The notes beneath the pieces are model-generated. The model did no database searches. It was not told the origin of the DNA and saw only the letters and a list, made by a program, of their open reading frames with translations. From Ruminococcaceae bacterium UBA3329 (GTDB lineage Bacteria > Bacillota > Clostridia > Oscillospirales > Acutalibacteraceae), in the NCBI GenBank assembly GCA_002361875.1, contig DERX01000064.1:1-9502 (forward strand): a stretch of 9,502 nt of DNA, given 5' to 3'. Below are positions 6,919-9,502 of the stretch, piece by piece. Each line of letters begins with the position of its first letter. Within the stretch, counting starts at the first letter, position 1. The position numbers were made by a program, and so were the translations under genes.

Positions 6919-8091
6919 TCAGATTTTGTAACCGTTCTTGCGGAGAATGTTGTTAATCTTGTCGCTTGTGTCAAGAAGAGAGCTGATTGACTTGTCCTGA
7001 TTGAGCGTGTCGATTATGTATGAAAGGTATTTTGAACAGTCAACCTCGCAGTACCAGTCACGGTCTGCAAGCTCGGGGATTCTGTAAACAAGATTTGTTG
7101 TGAACACCTTATCAAATATTCCGTTTTTATATGCATTGTCAAATGCACCGAGACCCTCGCAGAAAAGACCGAATGCAGAGAAAATAAACACTCTGTTTGC
7201 GCCGAGGCCTTTAAGCTTTGAAGCGACATCAATCATTGACTCGCCCGAGGAAATCATATCGTCAACTACGATAACATCCTTGCCCTCAACATTTGAACCG
7301 AGGAAGGAGTGCTCCAAAATCGGATTTCTGCCGTTAACAACACGGGAGTAGTCACGGCGCTTGTAGAACATACCAAGGTCAAGACCCAAAACAGTTGAAT
7401 AATAAATACATCTGCCCATACCGCCCTCATCGGGTGAAATAACCATCATATGGTCTTTGTCGAAATTAAGTGCGGGAACATTGCCTATAAGCGCTTTAAT
7501 CATTTGATAAGCGGGGGATATATCTTCAAATCCGCAAAGGGGAATTGCATTTTGAACTCTTGGGTCGTGAGCGTCAAAGGTGATAATGTTGTCAACGCCC
7601 ATATTAAGACAAAGCTCCTGGAGCGCAAGTGCGCAGTCAAGCGACTCGCGTGATGAACGCTTGTGCTGTCTGCCCTCGTAAAGCATGGGCATAATAACCG
7701 TAATGCGTCTTGCTTTGCCCTCAATAGCGGAAATTGCTCTTTTAAGGTTTGCGTAGTGGTCGTCGGGACTCATCGGAACAGTATGACCGTAAATGTTATA
7801 TGTAATGCCGTGGTTAAATACATCGCAAAGAATAAAAATGTCAGCGCCTCTTGCTGTGTCACGAAGTGTGCATTTGCCTTCGCCTGTGCCGAATCTCGGG
7901 AAAGATGCGTCAAGAAGATATGTGTCACGCTCATAGCCTGCAAAAGCTATTGTGTCCTTGTGCTCGCTGATTTGCTGTGAACGCCATTTGACAAGATATT
8001 TGTCGATTTTTTCCGCAAGCTCTTCACAGCCGGGGAGTGCGATGATTCCTAAAGCACCGTGTGGAATAGTAGTGATTTCTCTGTTAGCCAT
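6919..8091 (-). CDS. prs: Divergent ribose-phosphate pyrophosphokinase (PRPP synthetase)
   Basis: This cytosolic enzyme transfers pyrophosphate from ATP to ribose 5-phosphate, giving PRPP for nucleotide, histidine, tryptophan and NAD synthesis. It has 390 residues, against roughly 310-320 for typical Prs. Recognisable elements are RGADIFILCD (81-90), ARRITVIMP (127-135), a loop with GRQHKRSSRES (140-150), FDAHDPRVQNAI with H175 at the place of the catalytic-region histidine, SPDEGGMGR (219-227), and YKRRDYSR (243-250) matching the flexible catalytic loop. The PRPP-binding loop is VVDDMISSGES (275-285). The usual IDTGGT there is altered to ISSGES. Extra sequence lies in the first 110 residues and in a C-terminal tail of about 50 residues. 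The start is the ATG at 8091, preceded by GGAGG; a TTG at 8109 in the same frame overlaps that site and is rejected. A Prs paralogue with a changed role is possible, but the catalytic residues look intact. Confidence 0.88.
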   Translation of the reverse strand: MANREITTIPHGALGIIALPGCEELAEKIDKYLVKWRSQQISEHKDTIAFAGYERDTYLLDASFPRFGTGEGKCTLRDTARGADIFILCDVFNHGITYNIYGHTVPMSPDDHYANLKRAISAIEGKARRITVIMPMLYEGRQHKRSSRESLDCALALQELCLNMGVDNIITFDAHDPRVQNAIPLCGFEDISPAYQMIKALIGNVPALNFDKDHMMVISPDEGGMGRCIYYSTVLGLDLGMFYKRRDYSRVVNGRNPILEHSFLGSNVEGKDVIVVDDMISSGESMIDVASKLKGLGANRVFIFSAFGLFCEGLGAFDNAYKNGIFDKVFTTNLVYRIPELADRDWYCEVDCSKYLSYIIDTLNQDKSISSLLDTSDKINNILRKNGYKI

Positions 8092-8100
8092 TTTTTGAGT

Positions 8101-8105
8101 CCTCC
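8101..8105 (-). promoter_or_regulatory. Shine-Dalgarno of prs, decides the start
   Basis: GGAGG on the minus strand is separated by nine bases from the ATG at 8091. It lies inside the reading-frame extension that begins with TTG at 8109, so that upstream codon cannot be the start. Confidence 0.85.
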
Positions 8106-8158
8106 GCAATAAAATTTATTTAAGTGATATGAAAATATTATAAAAATATAACATATAT

Positions 8159-8186
8159 ATTCTACTAAATTCTACACTTTTTTCAA
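8159..8186 (-). promoter_or_regulatory. Promoter of prs
   Basis: On the minus strand, TTGAAA (8186 to 8181, 5/6 consensus) and TAGAAT (8164 to 8159, 5/6 consensus) are separated by 16 bases. The transcript would have a leader of about 60 AT-rich bases before the prs ATG, with no visible stable structure. The promoter lies about 25 bases beyond the stop of the upstream CDF gene. Confidence 0.7.
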
Positions 8187-8211
8187 GAGCAAATCGGCAA
8201 AAAAATATTTT

Positions 8212-9378
8212 TTAGTGAAAAGCATGGTCAACGGTTATCACACAGAAAAATCTTTCGTCTATTTTGCTGATTTCATCCTCTGTTTTTTGACGGATTTCAC
8301 GGTCGGAGCATTTCATATCGCTCGGAAGGAGCACATCAAAAATCAAATTTGTGTGCGACGGACCTTCAACGACCCTGAAATCGTGAATTGTAAGACGCTC
8401 ATCTATTCGGGAAACCGCCTCCTGCGTCAGCTTTCGAAGCTCGTTTATTCTCTCATCGTTTATTACCACAGGGTCCATATGAATTGAGGTGAGCATACCG
8501 TATTCGTTGTAAATATCTCTTTCAATGCCGTCAATAATGTCGTGAAGCTCCATAATGTCTTCATCGGACGGCACTTCTGCGTGAACAGACGCAAAACGGC
8601 AGGAGGGGCCGTAGTCGTGAATAATCATATCGTGAACGCCGCAAACGTGGGGGTATGACATTATTTTGTCCGTTATTTCCTCAACAAATTCGGCTTCGGG
8701 AGGTCTGCCTAAAATATCGCCGAGCGTTTCCTTAAGAATGTCAAAGCCCGCAATAAATATGAAAACAGCTACAACTATTCCCAAATATCCGTCAATGTTA
8801 ATATCGGAAAATGCCGAAACGATAACAGAAATTGCGGCAACGCCCGTTGCAAGGCAGTCGCTGAAGCTGTCCTTCATAACTGCCATCATCGGTGCGGAAT
8901 TGATTTTTTTGCCGAGGTTTTTATTAAATATGCCGAGCCAAAGCTTACAGAGAATACTGATTATAAGTATTGCGAGTGACAGAAAGCTGAATTTGACAGG
9001 TTCGGGGTGAATGATTTTATCAACCGAGTCCTTAAAAAGCTCAACGCCCATAAACAGCACGAAGAACGATACAATAAATGCGGATATGTATTCAACTCTG
9101 CCGTGACCGTAAGGGTGGTCTTTGTCCGCCGGCTTCGCCGAAATCTTAACGCCGAAAAACGAAACGATTGACGATCCTGCGTCCGAAAGGTTGTTAATGG
9201 CGTCAGCGGTTATTGAAATACTGCCCGAAATAACACCTGCGGCATATTTTGCGCCTGCAAGAATTAAATTAAGAACAATTCCCGTAATACTGCTGAGTAC
9301 CCCGTAAGAGGTGCGAACCTTTTTGTCACCGTAATTTTCACTGTCTTTAATAAAAAGCTTAACAAGTAATTTTGTCAT
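8212..9378 (-). CDS. Cation diffusion facilitator (CDF) metal exporter, probably Mn2+ type, with duplicated C-terminal domain
   Basis: An inner-membrane divalent-metal/proton antiporter that lowers cytoplasmic metal. It has 388 residues. Hydrophobic segments near 29-51, 53-79, 97-115, 130-152, 165-190 and 197-215 fit the six-helix CDF fold. The TM2 motif DAINNLSDAGSS and the TM2-TM3 loop HPYGHGRVEY (H88, H92) are family hallmarks. The transport-site positions read N62/D66 in TM2 and D170/D174 in TM5. Zinc CDFs usually have His at the first TM5 position, while Asn-Asp/Asp-Asp sites are associated with Mn2+ exporters such as MntE. A cytosolic domain follows (about 225-303, with VHDMIIHDYGPS, VHAEVP and HMDP). 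A second, similar module (about 308-388) starts IHDFRVVEGPS. The start is the ATG at 9378, with AAAGGGAAG nine bases upstream. Metal specificity is inferred from these residues only. Confidence 0.93.
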   Translation of the reverse strand: MTKLLVKLFIKDSENYGDKKVRTSYGVLSSITGIVLNLILAGAKYAAGVISGSISITADAINNLSDAGSSIVSFFGVKISAKPADKDHPYGHGRVEYISAFIVSFFVLFMGVELFKDSVDKIIHPEPVKFSFLSLAILIISILCKLWLGIFNKNLGKKINSAPMMAVMKDSFSDCLATGVAAISVIVSAFSDINIDGYLGIVVAVFIFIAGFDILKETLGDILGRPPEAEFVEEITDKIMSYPHVCGVHDMIIHDYGPSCRFASVHAEVPSDEDIMELHDIIDGIERDIYNEYGMLTSIHMDPVVINDERINELRKLTQEAVSRIDERLTIHDFRVVEGPSHTNLIFDVLLPSDMKCSDREIRQKTEDEISKIDERFFCVITVDHAFH

Positions 9379-9464
9379 TTATGTGTTCTTCCCTTTAAGT
9401 TAATTTCGACAATATATTTTTCAGCTCTGAAGCTTAAAAAATATATATCTAAACATTATTATGT

Positions 9465-9493
9465 ATTATATAAGAAAAAAGTTTATTATTCAA
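9465..9493 (-). promoter_or_regulatory. Promoter of the CDF transporter gene
   Basis: On the minus strand, TTGAAT (9493 to 9488, 4/6 consensus) is followed by exactly 17 bases and a perfect TATAAT (9470 to 9465). The start would be near 9458, leaving a leader of about 80 bases that holds the ribosome site. The leader is AT-rich, with only short weak pairings, and I see no recognisable Mn2+ riboswitch in it. Confidence 0.75.
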
Positions 9494-9502
9494 CACATAA
9501 TC

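Noticed and set aside
8092..8109. TTG start for prs adding six residues
   Set aside because: The codon overlaps the GGAGG that serves the ATG at 8091, so the extension is not translated.
8137..8142. Perfect TATAAT on the minus strand in the prs leader
   Set aside because: No acceptable -35 lies 16-18 bases upstream, and the region is simply AT-rich; the TTGAAA/TAGAAT pair further upstream is better.
8200..8213. A6-TA-T6 palindrome at the end of the CDF gene
   Set aside because: A pure A/T hairpin is too weak to act as an intrinsic terminator and probably reflects base composition.
8666..9010. Open frame of 114 codons on the plus strand inside the CDF gene
   Set aside because: It is low-complexity Ser/Ile-rich translation opposite membrane helices, with no promoter or ribosome site.
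9379..9460. Possible Mn2+ (yybP-ykoY) riboswitch in the leader of the CDF gene
   Set aside because: The leader is only about 80 AT-rich bases and shows no conserved loop motifs or stable stems of that class.

Overview
The window looks like chromosomal DNA from a low-to-moderate G+C Gram-positive anaerobe of the class Clostridia, probably an Oscillospiraceae/Ruminococcaceae-type gut bacterium. This rests on purine-rich Shine-Dalgarno sequences, sigma-A-like promoters, tightly packed co-directional genes and the protein families present. No genus can be named from the sequence alone.

Layout. The left edge holds a truncated tRNA-Arg(ACG) on the minus strand with its own near-consensus promoter. 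Diverging from it is a four-gene plus-strand run: nadB, nadC, folC and a cytosolic GH38 alpha-mannosidase. The junctions are very tight (nadB and nadC overlap, then gaps of 5 and 17 bases), so one transcript is likely. It ends at a strong GC-rich hairpin flanked by T-runs on both sides. That hairpin also ends a minus-strand gene, a divergent 390-residue ribose-phosphate pyrophosphokinase (prs). To its right, also on the minus strand, is a cation diffusion facilitator (CDF) metal exporter with two C-terminal regulatory modules. The prs and CDF genes each have a good candidate promoter of their own.

How the genes work together. NadB oxidises L-aspartate to iminoaspartate. NadC condenses quinolinate with PRPP to make nicotinate mononucleotide. 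NadA, the quinolinate synthase between them, is not in the window. The convergent prs gene makes PRPP, the co-substrate of NadC. FolC is a folate-pathway enzyme. The mannosidase has no obvious metabolic link to the other genes. The CDF protein has metal-site residues of the type associated with Mn2+ export.

All identifiable genes are ordinary chromosomal genes. I see no transposase, integrase, phage gene, CRISPR array, toxin-antitoxin pair or defence system. The points most worth a second look are a 20-base-period direct repeat at the nadB promoter, the duplicated C-terminal domain and Mn-type site of the CDF protein, the unusual Prs, and the placement of a mannosidase in a cofactor operon.
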